39,123 nt of DNA from Pseudomonas fuscovaginae SE-1 (GCF_000364705.1 NZ_AQOH01000058.1:1-39123); one strand, 5' to 3'. Counted from the first letter of the stretch, positions 1 through 8,070 are shown. The notes: a model not told the origin generated them from the sequence alone. Program-made: numbers and translations.

Positions 1-1
1 G

Positions 2-913
2 GCGCAGAATTTCGATCCGCGCCTGGGGCCGCCACCGCCACACTTTCGGCGTCCGCCCCGGCCGTGGTTCGGAGGGCCGTTGGTGCCCCTGACCTTCCAG
101 TTCATCGCGCTGATCATCGCCGCCTGGTATGGCGCCAAGCTGCTCTCCCGGCCAATCCAGCGCCTGAGCGAGGCGGCTGAACGCCTGAGCGAAGACCTCG
201 ACAGTCCGCCGCTGGATGAAACCGGGCCATGGGAGGCCCGCCAGGCCGCTGCCACCTTCAACCTGATGCAGCAGCGCATCCGTGAGCAGGTGCAACAGCG
301 TGGGCGCATGCTCGGTGCGGTGTCCCACGACCTGCGTACGCCGTTGTCGCGCCTCAAGCTGCGCCTGGAACAGATCGACGATGCGAAACTGCAAGGGCAG
401 ATGCGTCAGGACCTGAACGACATGATCGGCATGCTCGACGCCACCCTGAGCTACCTGCATGAACAGCGCACCAGCGAAGCCATGCAGTGGATGGACGTGC
501 AGGCCCTGGTCGAGTCGCTCTGCGAGAACGCCCAGGACCAGGGCGCCCAGGTCCGCGCCAGCGGTCATTGCGCGCCGCTGCTGGTACAGCCGATGGCCTT
601 GCGCTCGTGCCTGAACAACCTGATGGACAACGCCCTGCGTTATGCCGGCGATGCCCTGATCACCCTGGAGGACAGCCGACGACGGCTGATCATCCGGGTC
701 ATCGACCACGGACCCGGCATCGCCGCCGACAAGCGCGAAGCGGTGTTCGAGCCGTTCTACCGCCTGGAAGGCTCGCGCAACCGCAACTCCGGCGGCGTCG
801 GCCTGGGCATGACCATCGCCCGGGAGGCCGCGCAGCGCCTGGGTGGCGAGCTGCAACTGGAGGAAACCCCAGGCGGCGGGTTGACCGCCGTGGTCACCCT
901 GCCCCGCGCCTGA
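2..913 (+). CDS. Sensor histidine kinase, 5' end missing
   Basis: The reading frame is open from the window edge, so the true start lies upstream. What remains has a Pro/Arg-rich periplasmic end, one membrane segment (about nt 86-150, FQFIALIIAAWYGAKLL), a HAMP-like linker (SRPIQRLSEAAERL), and the dimerisation/phosphoacceptor H-box VSHDLRTPLSRL with the His codon at 326-328. The ATPase domain follows: N-box LNNLMDNALRYAG, G1 DHGPGIA, F-box FEPFYR and G2 GGVGLGMTIA. The layout is that of EnvZ/OmpR-type transmembrane kinases, which autophosphorylate on His and pass phosphate to a cytoplasmic response regulator. The partner regulator is presumably just upstream, outside the window. The stimulus cannot be told from the sequence. 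The next gene on the same strand encodes an EF-hand protein, so a link with calcium is possible but only inferred. Confidence 0.93.
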   Translation, partial: AQNFDPRLGPPPPHFRRPPRPWFGGPLVPLTFQFIALIIAAWYGAKLLSRPIQRLSEAAERLSEDLDSPPLDETGPWEARQAAATFNLMQQRIREQVQQRGRMLGAVSHDLRTPLSRLKLRLEQIDDAKLQGQMRQDLNDMIGMLDATLSYLHEQRTSEAMQWMDVQALVESLCENAQDQGAQVRASGHCAPLLVQPMALRSCLNNLMDNALRYAGDALITLEDSRRRLIIRVIDHGPGIAADKREAVFEPFYRLEGSRNRNSGGVGLGMTIAREAAQRLGGELQLEETPGGGLTAVVTLPRA

Positions 914-921
914 GCGCCCTG

Positions 922-937
922 TGTACCGACCGGTACA
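922..937. promoter_or_regulatory. Perfect 7-2-7 palindrome, TetR-like operator
   Basis: TGTACCG-AC-CGGTACA is a perfect inverted repeat lying just after the kinase stop codon and about 90 bp upstream of the EF-hand gene. A possible -10 (TACATA, 943-948) follows it. The ACCGACCGGT-type core is typical of operators bound by TetR-family repressors. No TetR gene is present in the window, so the regulator is unknown. Confidence 0.5.
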
Positions 938-1027
938 AAGCCTACATACCCTCGACACCTGTCCCTGGGAGTCTGCATGAGCCGGTGCACCGTCACCGGC
1001 CCAGCCAACACTTAGGGAGTGAGCACC

Positions 1028-1861
1028 ATGATCGGTAGCGTCAGCAGTCTACTGAGCTACGTCGGCTACAACAGCACGACGACGGCCACGCAACGCCAGC
1101 AACAATTCCAGAAGCAACTGCTCGCCAAGCTCGACACCAACGGCGACGGTTCCGTCAGCCAGGATGAACTGAGCAGCGCCCTGTCCAAGGACAGCGACAA
1201 CAAGCTGCTCGCCGACCTGAGCCAGAACTTCACCTCGCTCGACAGCGACAGCAGTGGCGGTATCAGCCTCGACGAACTGGCCGCGCTCAAGCGCCCGGAA
1301 CGCGCTGATCGCGCCCCCGACACCCAACTGGCCGATGCCCTGCTCAAGGCCTTGGACACCAATGCTGACGGTACCCTCGGCAACGACGAACTGAACACCG
1401 GCCTGACCAATGCGGGCATCAGCACTGACAGCGCCTCGCTGTTCTCGTCCCTGGACAAGGACTCGAGCGGCAGCCTCAGTGTCGACGAACTGGCCGCGGC
1501 CTTCGCGCCACCACCGCCGCCGACACAACTGTCGAGCAGCCAGCTGTTCAGTCAACTGGACACCGATGGTGATGGCAGCATCAGCCAGGCCGAACTGGCC
1601 AGCGCATTGCAGGGCACCACTGACAACTGTGCGAGCAGCGCCAACACTGCCAGCAGCACCACGACGGCCAACACCAGCAACACCGCCAGTGCCGTACTGC
1701 TCCAGGCCTTGGCAGACGCCAGCGGCACCACCCGCACCACGACTCAGACGGCCCAGGAAAACATTGCCGAAGCTCTCAGCCGGCTGCTGGTCAACCTCAA
1801 TACCCAGTATCAGAACCGCAATACCGTGACCGCGACCAGCAGCACCGCGGCTGCGGCCTGA
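1028..1861 (+). CDS. EF-hand calcium-binding protein with five loops (XopAW-like family)
   Basis: A 277-residue protein. The ATG at 1028 is preferred over GTG 1019 because AGGGAG (1014-1019) sits 8 nt before it. Five canonical 12-residue EF-hand loops are visible: DTNGDGSVSQDE (36-47), DSDSSGGISLDE (72-83), DTNADGTLGNDE (110-121), DKDSSGSLSVDE (143-154) and DTDGDGSISQAE (178-189). All keep acidic or oxygen ligands at positions 1, 3 and 5 and an acidic residue at 12. The N-terminus is Ser/Thr-rich without a clear signal peptide. The last 80 residues are low-complexity Ser/Thr/Ala/Asn, and a PPPPP run precedes loop 5. Similar Pseudomonas proteins are often annotated as XopAW-type calcium-binding effectors, but no secretion system is near. 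It could equally be a cytoplasmic calcium buffer or sensor. Calcium binding is well supported; the biological role is unknown. Confidence 0.88.
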   Translation: MIGSVSSLLSYVGYNSTTTATQRQQQFQKQLLAKLDTNGDGSVSQDELSSALSKDSDNKLLADLSQNFTSLDSDSSGGISLDELAALKRPERADRAPDTQLADALLKALDTNADGTLGNDELNTGLTNAGISTDSASLFSSLDKDSSGSLSVDELAAAFAPPPPPTQLSSSQLFSQLDTDGDGSISQAELASALQGTTDNCASSANTASSTTTANTSNTASAVLLQALADASGTTRTTTQTAQENIAEALSRLLVNLNTQYQNRNTVTATSSTAAAA

Positions 1862-1882
1862 TACTTGCAGACACCGCCCACC

Positions 1883-2033
1883 TTGTGGGAGCCGGCTTGC
1901 TGGCGATAGCGATATTTACAGCGCTGCGGGTTGTGTTGGATGGCCGCCCGCAAGCCGGCTCCTACAGGTCTTTAATCGTGCACAGAACAGACGTGCAACG
2001 GGGGCTCTGTAGGAGCTGGCGGTGCGGCTTGCG
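1883..2033. repeat. REP-type palindrome cluster (three copies)
   Basis: Three related REP units lie between the convergent EF-hand and permease genes. Unit 1 is at 1884-1910 (TGTGGGAGCCGGCTTGCTGG...). Unit 2 is the inverted form at 1949-1967 (CGCAAGCCGGCTCCTACAG). Unit 3 is a diverged direct copy at 2008-2032 (TGTAGGAGCTGGCGGTGCGG...). Units 1 and 2 face each other and can form a long hairpin, as REP doublets (BIMEs) do. Such elements are spread by RAYT transposases in Pseudomonas and often act as transcript-end stabilisers. No RAYT gene is present here. Confidence 0.8.
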
Positions 2034-2061
2034 CAACTGCGGAATACGCTACCGATAAATG

Positions 2062-3114
2062 TCAGACTTTCTCCTCGCGCCGCCCCTGGCTCGCGCTCCA
2101 GTCGAGCAGCAGGCTGTAGGCCACTGCCAGGAGAGTCGGACCGATGAACAGGCCGATGAAACCAAAACTGATCAATCCGCCGAACACACCCAGCAATACC
2201 ACCACCAATGGCAGGTTGCCCCCCCGGCTGATCAGGTAGGGCTTGAGCACGTTGTCCACGCCACTGATGATGAACGTGCCCCAGATGCCCAGGAACACCG
2301 CCATGCCGTACTCGCCCTTCCACACCAGCCAGGCCGTGGCCGGAATCCATACCAGCGGCGGCCCCATGGGAATCAGGCTGAGCAGGAAGGTCGCCAGCCC
2401 CAGCACCAGCGCGCCGGGCACCCCGGCGATGAGAAAGCCTATCAGGGCCAGTACGGCCTGGGCCGCCGCCGTACCGATCACGCCGTTGACCACCCGCTGC
2501 ACGGTGCCGGCCACCAGTTCCTGGTAGTAACCGGCCCGTTCGCCGATCAGCCGCTCCAGCAGGCTGAGCACGAACGCCGCCAGCCGTGGACCATCCCGGT
2601 AGAAAAAGAACACGAAGAGGATGCTCAGGGTCAACTCGAGAATCCCGCCGCCGATCTGCGCACTACGGGCCAGCAGCCAGTTGCCGACCTGCCCCAGGTA
2701 CGGCTTGACCGCCACCATCAGCGCCGCCCCCTGCTGGTCGACGGTGTTCCAGAAGCCCACCAGCCGCTCACCGACGATCGGCACCCCCGCCAGCCAGGCC
2801 GGCGCCTCGGGCAGACCATCGACCTGCACATCCCTGACGAACGTCACCGCATCGCGCACATGGTCCGCCAGGTTGAGTCCCAGCCACACCAGCGGCGCGG
2901 CCACCAGGACCGTCCAGCCGAGGGTCAGCAAGCCGGCAGCCAACGATTCACGCCCACCCAGCAGGCGCGTCAGCAACACCATCAGCGGCCAGCTGGCAAA
3001 CGCCAGCACCGCCCCCCAGAACAGCGCCGACCAGAACGGCGCCATCACCCACAGGCTGGCACCAAACAGCACCAGGAGCAGTATCTGCACCAACAGCCGA
3101 TCATTATTGAGCAT
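2062..3114 (-). CDS. AI-2E family (PerM/YdiK-like) membrane permease
   Basis: A 350-residue polytopic inner-membrane protein, the usual length for the AI-2E transporter/PerM family. The N-terminal hydrophobic pair (VQILLLVLFGASLWVMAPFWSALFWGAVLAF) is followed by a third segment near residues 58-78 and a soluble stretch of about 80 residues. A second hydrophobic block then holds the family-typical loops (FFFYRDGPRL, GVPGALVLGLATFLLSLIPMGPPLVW). A conserved-looking region, GLIGLFIGP-like (FGFIGLFIGPTLLAVAY), lies near the C-terminus. Members have been linked to export of small molecules or to Na+/H+ antiport; the substrate cannot be predicted. It starts at ATG 3114 after GGAAT. It is convergent with the EF-hand gene across the REP cluster and 71 bp downstream of the DUF4892 gene on the same strand. 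Confidence 0.88.
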   Translation of the reverse strand: MLNNDRLLVQILLLVLFGASLWVMAPFWSALFWGAVLAFASWPLMVLLTRLLGGRESLAAGLLTLGWTVLVAAPLVWLGLNLADHVRDAVTFVRDVQVDGLPEAPAWLAGVPIVGERLVGFWNTVDQQGAALMVAVKPYLGQVGNWLLARSAQIGGGILELTLSILFVFFFYRDGPRLAAFVLSLLERLIGERAGYYQELVAGTVQRVVNGVIGTAAAQAVLALIGFLIAGVPGALVLGLATFLLSLIPMGPPLVWIPATAWLVWKGEYGMAVFLGIWGTFIISGVDNVLKPYLISRGGNLPLVVVLLGVFGGLISFGFIGLFIGPTLLAVAYSLLLDWSASQGRREEKV

Positions 3115-3185
3115 GGGGATTCCACAAAAAGGTCAGAAAGGAAAGCTTAGGCGAACCCACGAGCGTGCGTTCGCCCCTGCCGCGA

Positions 3186-4004
3186 CTAGCGCAACAGTTC
3201 CAGATGCAGGCCAGCGGTGCGGCTGTCGCCCAGTTCCAGCCGCGACGCCCTGACGCCCGCGGCCACCAGCGCCTGGCGCCAGGCTTCGGCGGAGCCGCCC
3301 GAAAGACTGATGCGGGAGGTGGTGTCGAGGTTCAGGCCCCGGGATATCAGGGTGATCCAGGTGACCTGCGGCGCGCCGACCAGTGCCGGCAGATCGAGCT
3401 TGCCGGTGTCGCGCAACTCGCGCGACAGGGTTGCCGAGGTTGGCAGCAACTCGCCCAGCGGCGCGTTCGCGGCAAATTGCTCGACATGCAGGTACGCCCG
3501 CCGGTTGCCGCGGGTAATGCTGTACAGGACCATCAGCGAATCCTCCTGTGGCGCCGCCAGACGCAGCAACAGGTAGGCCTGCTGGTCATCGGCCCCGGAC
3601 AGCAGCGAATTGCCGAAGACCTCGTTGGCCCACAGGCTGTTCTCGCCACAATCACGGGCCTGGCACCAGAACAGCAACTGCGCGCCCTGCCTCTGCAAGG
3701 CTTCGCGCGCCACGGTAAAGGCCTCGTTGGCCGTATGTTCCGGTGGCAGCTCGTAGGTTACCGAGGTCATCAGCCCACGGGCGTTGACCTGGCCTTCGCT
3801 GCGCAGCCGATTGCTGATCTTGCGAATCGAGCCTTGTGGATAAATGCGCTCCAGCTCGGTCGGTGCCCGGTAGTCGACGATCTGCGCATCGGCCAGGCGC
3901 GGCACCAGCGGCAGATCATGGCTGCCCGGCACATCAGCGGCCAGCAGTACGCCGCTGAAACAGGCCAGGCCGAGAGCCCCGGCCAGGGTTGTGGATAACT
4001 TCAT
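3186..4004 (-). CDS. DUF4892 domain protein, secreted/periplasmic
   Basis: A 272-residue protein beginning at ATG 4004 (MKLSTTLAGALGLACFSGVLLAADVPGS). It has a typical Sec signal peptide with probable cleavage after LLAA. The mature part matches my recollection of the DUF4892 family in Pseudomonas: an N-terminal region SHDLPLVPRL...YRAPTELERIYPQGSIRKIS, a middle LFWCQARDCGENSLWAN motif with two cysteines that could pair, and a C-terminal OmpA-like tail (SGGSAEAWRQALVAAGVRASRLELGDSRTAG). The last part resembles the 'Q-R-A-x-x-V-x-x-x-L' area of OmpA C-terminal domains but lacks the full motif. A GTG at 4055 would also be in frame, but it has no signal-like start. Instead a 27-codon leader ORF ends at this ATG in an ATGA overlap. 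Function is unknown; the location is envelope. Confidence 0.8.
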   Translation of the reverse strand: MKLSTTLAGALGLACFSGVLLAADVPGSHDLPLVPRLADAQIVDYRAPTELERIYPQGSIRKISNRLRSEGQVNARGLMTSVTYELPPEHTANEAFTVAREALQRQGAQLLFWCQARDCGENSLWANEVFGNSLLSGADDQQAYLLLRLAAPQEDSLMVLYSITRGNRRAYLHVEQFAANAPLGELLPTSATLSRELRDTGKLDLPALVGAPQVTWITLISRGLNLDTTSRISLSGGSAEAWRQALVAAGVRASRLELGDSRTAGLHLELLR

Positions 4005-4084
4005 CGGATCGGCAGCGCCTGAACAGGCGGCACGAGTGCCGGAGCGGAACGACACGAAGTCGTGGCAGTAGCGAGGTCTGGCAT
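4001..4084 (-). CDS. 27-codon leader ORF coupled to the DUF4892 gene
   Basis: A short frame begins with ATG at 4084, 6 nt after a strong AAAGGGAG ribosome site (complement of 4091-4098). It reads MPDLATATTSCRSAPALVPP and ends in TGA at 4003-4001. That stop overlaps the DUF4892 start as ATGA (4004-4001). The DUF4892 ATG itself has only a weak site, so ribosomes finishing the leader could re-initiate there. The ribosome site and exact overlap are visible in the sequence; translation and coupling are inferred. The alternative is that the real protein starts at the in-frame GTG 4055 and the leader is fortuitous. Confidence 0.45.
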   Translation of the reverse strand: MPDLATATTSCRSAPALVPPVQALPIR

Positions 4085-4133
4085 GGTTGTCTCCCTTTCA
4101 ACCCGCCCAGCCTCGACAGTTGCCGGGCGCAAG

Positions 4134-4988
4134 TCAAGGCATGGCGAAGAAGCGATTGAAACAGTCTGCAACAAGGGCTGCCCCGGCCTCGTCGTTCAGG
4201 TGCAGGTGATGGCCACCGGGCAGCACCTGTTGCCTGAAGGGTAGCTGCTCCAGCAGGCTGCGGTGCTGCGCCAGCATGCCCTCCTCGGCCACCACCAGTT
4301 GCGCTGGGCAGGCCACCCGACGGACGAAGGCCATGGCCTGCTCTTCGGTCAGGCGCAAGGGCGAGGCCAGGGTCAGGCGATTGTCGCTGCGCCAGGTGTA
4401 GCCACCCGGAACCGGCATCAGCCCGCGCTGGGCGAGCAACTCGGCAGCCTCGCGGCTGACCGCCACCAGGCCCTTCATGCGCGCCTCGACGGCCTGGTCC
4501 AGATTCGGGTGCACGGATTTGCGCTTGTCTGGCAGCCGCAACTGCGCCTGCAAGGCCATGCCCAGGCGCTCGGCCGCGCTTTCGCCGCTGGCGGTCGGCG
4601 GAATCACGCCATCGATCAGCGCCAGGTGCGAAACCCGCTCGGGCAAGGCGCCGGCCAACACCACCGAGACAATCGCGCCGAGGGAATGCCCGAGCAGGGC
4701 GAAACGTTGCCAGCCCAGTTGCCCGGCCACCTGCAACACGTCATGCACGTAGTCCCAGAGCGCATAACCGGCACCGACCGGGCGATGCCCGGAGTGCCCG
4801 TGACCGGCCATGTCGAGAGCGACGATGCGCAGCCCCTTCAGCTTCGGCGCCAGGCGGGCGAAGCTGTTGGCGTTGTCCAGCCAGCCGTGCAGGGCGATCA
4901 CCGGCAGCCCATCTTCCGGGCCGAACAGATGGGCCGCCAACTCGATATGCGGCAGACTCAGGCGCACCTCCTCGACCGCCGCGCTCAT
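4134..4988 (-). CDS. Alpha/beta-fold hydrolase
   Basis: A 284-residue protein with the alpha/beta-hydrolase signature. An oxyanion-hole HGWLDN motif (residues 34-39) is followed by the nucleophile elbow GHSLG with Ser102. A late His is present in PGGHHLHLND near the C-terminus. The acid residue is probably the Asp of ALIDGV or one on a later strand. The lack of a signal peptide indicates a cytoplasmic esterase or lipase-like enzyme; the substrate is unknown. Its ATG (4988-4986) overlaps the TGA of the upstream hydrolase gene (4987-4985), so the two are translationally coupled. From memory, two adjacent hydrolase genes also occupy this place in P. aeruginosa (PA1621/PA1622). Confidence 0.9.
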   Translation of the reverse strand: MSAAVEEVRLSLPHIELAAHLFGPEDGLPVIALHGWLDNANSFARLAPKLKGLRIVALDMAGHGHSGHRPVGAGYALWDYVHDVLQVAGQLGWQRFALLGHSLGAIVSVVLAGALPERVSHLALIDGVIPPTASGESAAERLGMALQAQLRLPDKRKSVHPNLDQAVEARMKGLVAVSREAAELLAQRGLMPVPGGYTWRSDNRLTLASPLRLTEEQAMAFVRRVACPAQLVVAEEGMLAQHRSLLEQLPFRQQVLPGGHHLHLNDEAGAALVADCFNRFFAMP

Positions 4989-5794
4989 GGCTGCCGCCCT
5001 TCGCTGGCACGCCGCTCCCAGCGGGTGAAGATGTCCTTGAGCAGTTGCGCGGTGTCTTGCGGACGTTCCAGCGGAAACATGTGGCCGCCGGGCATGCTCA
5101 GGGACTCACCCTGGGGCAGTTGCCTCACGGCGCGGGTGTGATGGCGCATCACCACACGACTCGAACGGCCACGCACCACGGCCAAGGGCACCTTCAGGTG
5201 ACGGGCCAGACCCGGACTGGTATGAGGCACACCGCGATAGATCCTGATTTCGGTATCCGGATCGAAGCTCAGGCGCAGGCGGTTGCCCTCGGCACGCAGA
5301 CCATGCTGCAGATAGGCGTCGAGACAATCCGGGTCGAACTCGCGGAACAGGCGCTTGCCAGCAAAGTACTGGCGCGCGGCTTCCAGGTCGCTGAACTCCT
5401 CGCGCCGGCCCAGGGTGCGCCCGGCCGGGGTCAGCCGGTCGATGAAGCCCAGGCGCTTGGCCGCGCGGATCACCCACTGGTCGGTACGGGTCAGCACCGG
5501 CGAGTCGAGCATCACCACCCCCTTGTACAATTGCGGGCGGCGCAGGGCCGCATGCAGGTGCAGCACACCGCCGAGGGAATGACCGACGCCCCAGACCGGG
5601 CCGGGCTGCCGTTCGAGGTGGTGGATCAGTTCATCGACCAGGTTGCGCCAGTTGTCGTCCACCGGGAAACGCGGGTCGTGGGCATGCTGTTGCAAATGGG
5701 CAACCTCATACTCCGGTGACAGGGCGGCGAACAGCTTGCCGTAAGTACCCGAGGGAAAGCCGTTGGCGTGGGCGAAGAACACGTGTTGCGACAT
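4985..5794 (-). CDS. Alpha/beta-fold hydrolase, first gene of a coupled pair
   Basis: A 269-residue cytoplasmic alpha/beta hydrolase. FFAHANGFPSGTY (residues 6-18) is the oxyanion region, VGHSLGG carries the nucleophile Ser73, VMLDSPVL follows the next strand, and MPGGHMFPLERP holds the likely catalytic His. It differs clearly in sequence from its downstream neighbour, so it is not a recent tandem duplicate. The GFPSGTY...GHSLGG combination is seen in uncharacterised Pseudomonas hydrolases; no substrate can be assigned. The ribosome site before ATG 5794 is weak (GGTTCCGGT). The gap of about 110 bp to the thioesterase gene holds a small inverted repeat (TGTCC...GGACA, about 5820-5838) but no gene. 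Confidence 0.9.
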   Translation of the reverse strand: MSQHVFFAHANGFPSGTYGKLFAALSPEYEVAHLQQHAHDPRFPVDDNWRNLVDELIHHLERQPGPVWGVGHSLGGVLHLHAALRRPQLYKGVVMLDSPVLTRTDQWVIRAAKRLGFIDRLTPAGRTLGRREEFSDLEAARQYFAGKRLFREFDPDCLDAYLQHGLRAEGNRLRLSFDPDTEIRIYRGVPHTSPGLARHLKVPLAVVRGRSSRVVMRHHTRAVRQLPQGESLSMPGGHMFPLERPQDTAQLLKDIFTRWERRASEGRQP

Positions 5795-5905
5795 ACCGGA
5801 ACCATTTCAGGGAGAACAGATGTCCATTGTCGACAGGACACCCGCCGCCAGCAATGACCGTAACTGCCAGGAATGATGACAGTCCGGTCAAGCCTATGGC
5901 GCCGC

Positions 5906-6349
5906 TCAGCGGCTCGGCGGAGTCTGGCCCAAAGGCACCACGGCCATGGTCAGGCGCGAGACGCAGTTGGTCTTGCCGTCGTCGCTGCTCAGGCGGATGT
6001 CCCAGACGTGGGTACTGCGGCCGATGTGGATCGCCGTCGCCACCGCCGTCACGCGCCCGCTGCGCACGCCACGCAGGTGGTTGGCGTTGATTTCCAGGCC
6101 CACGCAGTAGTACTGGCTGGTATCGACGCACAGGTAGCTGGCCATCGAACCGACGGTCTCGGCCAACACCACCGAGGCGCCGCCATGCAGCAGGCCGAAC
6201 GGCTGGTGCGTGCGATGGTCGACCACCATGCTGGCAGTCAGCGACTGCTCGTCGAAGGACTCGAAGCGAATGTCCAGCACCTCGCTGATGGTGTTCTTCG
6301 CCGAGGCATTGAGTTGGTCGATATTTGGAACGGTGCGCCACAAGGCCAT
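5906..6349 (-). CDS. Hotdog-fold thioesterase (YdiI/MenI/PaaI type)
   Basis: A 147-residue single hotdog-fold protein, the usual size for YdiI/EntH/MenI thioesterases. The active-site helix region HQPFGLLHGGASVVLAETVGSMAS contains the characteristic LLHGG-x6-E motif with the catalytic Glu. It continues with VGLEINANHLRGVRSGRVTA, the conserved strand that shapes the acyl-CoA pocket. It is expected to hydrolyse acyl-CoA or aroyl-CoA thioesters in the cytoplasm. The ATG at 6349 follows GAGGGA. The gene lies 25 bp downstream of the acyl-CoA-ligase-like gene on the same strand, so ligase and thioesterase are probably co-transcribed and may act on the same acyl-CoA pool. From memory the pair is conserved in P. 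aeruginosa as PA1617-PA1618. Confidence 0.92.
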   Translation of the reverse strand: MALWRTVPNIDQLNASAKNTISEVLDIRFESFDEQSLTASMVVDHRTHQPFGLLHGGASVVLAETVGSMASYLCVDTSQYYCVGLEINANHLRGVRSGRVTAVATAIHIGRSTHVWDIRLSSDDGKTNCVSRLTMAVVPLGQTPPSR

Positions 6350-6374
6350 CTTGCAATCCCTCTGTTCTTGTCTG

Positions 6375-8030
6375 TCATTCCTGCCACAGTACCGGTTGCC
6401 CGCGCTCGCTCCAGCCCTGGAAACACGGACCGTAGCGCTGCTCGATCACCGGCCGCCTGATCTTCAGCGTGGGCGTGAGAAAACCGTTTTCCACCGTCCA
6501 ACTATCTTTCACCACCACCAGCGCGCGCAAGCGCTGATGCTTGTCGAGGGCCTGGTTGACCTCCTCCAGCAGGGCCGCGAGCCCCGCCTGCAGGTTCGCC
6601 CGCGGCGTCTGGCCGGCGCTGGCCGAGAGCACGCAAAGCCCCAGCGGCGCCGGCAGGCCGTCGCCGACCACGCAGACCTGCTCGAGCCAGGCATTGGCCG
6701 CCAGGCGGTTCTCGATCGGTGCCGGAGCCACATACTTGCCCTTGCTGGTCTTGAAGATCTCCTTGAGCCTTCCGGTCAGGCGCAGGTTGCCCCCCGCATC
6801 CTGCTCGCCCTTGTCGCCGGTGCGCAGGAAGCCATCGGCGGTGAGGGCTTCGGCGGTTTTCTGCGGTTCCTTGTAATAACCCAGCATGGTCGCCCCGCTG
6901 CGCACCAGCACCTCGCCCCGCTCGTCGATACGCACCTCGACGCCCGGGCACGCCTCGCCGATCCATCCCGGCAGGTGCCGGCCCACCCGGCAGATATGCG
7001 AGTAACCGCTGTTCTCGGTCATGCCATAGACTTCGAGCACCTCCAGTCCCAGGCGCCGGTACCAGTGCAGCAGCTCACGGGGCACCGGTGCCGCACCGGA
7101 CAGGGCGATGCGCAGGGCATCGAGCCCCAGCCCGGCCAGTATCTTGTTTCCGACCCGCCGCCCGAGCAGCGGCAGGCGCAACAGAAAATCCAGCCGCGCC
7201 GGAGCGACTTTTTCGTAGACGCCCATCTGGAACTTGCTCCAGATCCGCGGCACCCCAAACATCGCCGTGGGCCGCGCGCGCCGCAGGTCGACCAGAAAGG
7301 TTTCCAGACTTTCGGCGAAAAATACCGTCTGCCCGGTGAAGATCGACGCCTGCTCGACAAACATCCGCTCAGCCACATGACACAGCGGCAGGTAGGACAA
7401 CACCCGATCGCCCTCCCCCAGGCCGAACAGGCCGATGGCGTTATTGGCGGCGAACGACAGGGTCGCGAAACTGTGCATGACGCCCTTGGGCTGGCCGGTG
7501 GTGCCGGAGGTGTAGATCACCGTCGCCAGTTGCTCCGCCGCGGGCCGCGGATCGTCCTGGATCGGCGGACAGGCCAGCAGATCGCTCCAGCGCGAATCGA
7601 ACGCTCCCGGCGGGCACAGCGGCAGGCTGATGGTCGGCAAGCCCGGCCTGACCCCGGCCGACATGCCAGGCCAATCGTCGAGTTTGCCGATGAACGCCAG
7701 CACGACCTCGGCGTGCTCGAGCACCTGGGCAACGGATTCCGCGGTCAGGTTGGGGTACAGCGGCACCGAGACATGCCCGGCCATCCAGATCGCCAGGTCG
7801 GCAATGATCCAGTGGGCACAGTTCTTCGAAATGATCGCCACATGACTGCCGGCGGGCAGTTCCCGCGCCCGCAGCCAATGGGCCGCGCAGCGGGCCTGGC
7901 GGCCGACCTCGGACCAGCTCAGCGTCTGGACCTGGCCGCCGCCGACCGGCTGGACCAGGTACGGTTGGTGGGGATGGCGAGCCTCGCGCTCGTAGAAGAC
8001 TTCCAGCGGCAAACGAAAAGCGGCAGACAT
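6375..8030 (-). CDS. AMP-binding acyl-CoA synthetase/ligase
   Basis: A 551-residue member of the ANL adenylating superfamily. Motif A3/P-loop VIYTSGTTGQPKGVMHSF (residues 171-188) binds ATP. LEVYGMTENSG is A5, FLRTGDKGE is A7 and GRLKEIFKTSKGKYVAPAPIENRL is the A8/A10 region with the C-terminal Lys. FADD/long-chain (LACS-type) enzymes share the KEIFKTSKGKYVAP pattern, so a long-chain fatty acid substrate is the best guess. The reaction is fatty acid + ATP + CoA to acyl-CoA + AMP + PPi. The ATG at 8030 is preceded by a very strong GGGAGGGAG. An A-rich Crc/Hfq-like motif touches the ribosome site and a TetR-like palindrome lies about 45 bp upstream, which suggests catabolite repression plus ligand-responsive repression. 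Confidence 0.93.
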   Translation of the reverse strand: MSAAFRLPLEVFYEREARHPHQPYLVQPVGGGQVQTLSWSEVGRQARCAAHWLRARELPAGSHVAIISKNCAHWIIADLAIWMAGHVSVPLYPNLTAESVAQVLEHAEVVLAFIGKLDDWPGMSAGVRPGLPTISLPLCPPGAFDSRWSDLLACPPIQDDPRPAAEQLATVIYTSGTTGQPKGVMHSFATLSFAANNAIGLFGLGEGDRVLSYLPLCHVAERMFVEQASIFTGQTVFFAESLETFLVDLRRARPTAMFGVPRIWSKFQMGVYEKVAPARLDFLLRLPLLGRRVGNKILAGLGLDALRIALSGAAPVPRELLHWYRRLGLEVLEVYGMTENSGYSHICRVGRHLPGWIGEACPGVEVRIDERGEVLVRSGATMLGYYKEPQKTAEALTADGFLRTGDKGEQDAGGNLRLTGRLKEIFKTSKGKYVAPAPIENRLAANAWLEQVCVVGDGLPAPLGLCVLSASAGQTPRANLQAGLAALLEEVNQALDKHQRLRALVVVKDSWTVENGFLTPTLKIRRPVIEQRYGPCFQGWSERGQPVLWQE

Positions 8031-8042
8031 GAGACTCCCTCC

Positions 8043-8056
8043 CTTTTGTTTTTATT
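8043..8056 (-). promoter_or_regulatory. A-rich catabolite-activity (Crc/Hfq) motif next to the ribosome site
   Basis: On the minus strand AATAAAAACAAAAG runs directly into the GGGAGGGAG ribosome site of the acyl-CoA ligase gene. Its first eight bases fit AANAANAA, the motif at which Hfq with Crc blocks translation during carbon catabolite repression in Pseudomonas. The fit and position are seen; binding is inferred. Confidence 0.5.
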
Positions 8057-8070
8057 CCGGAGACGAACCA

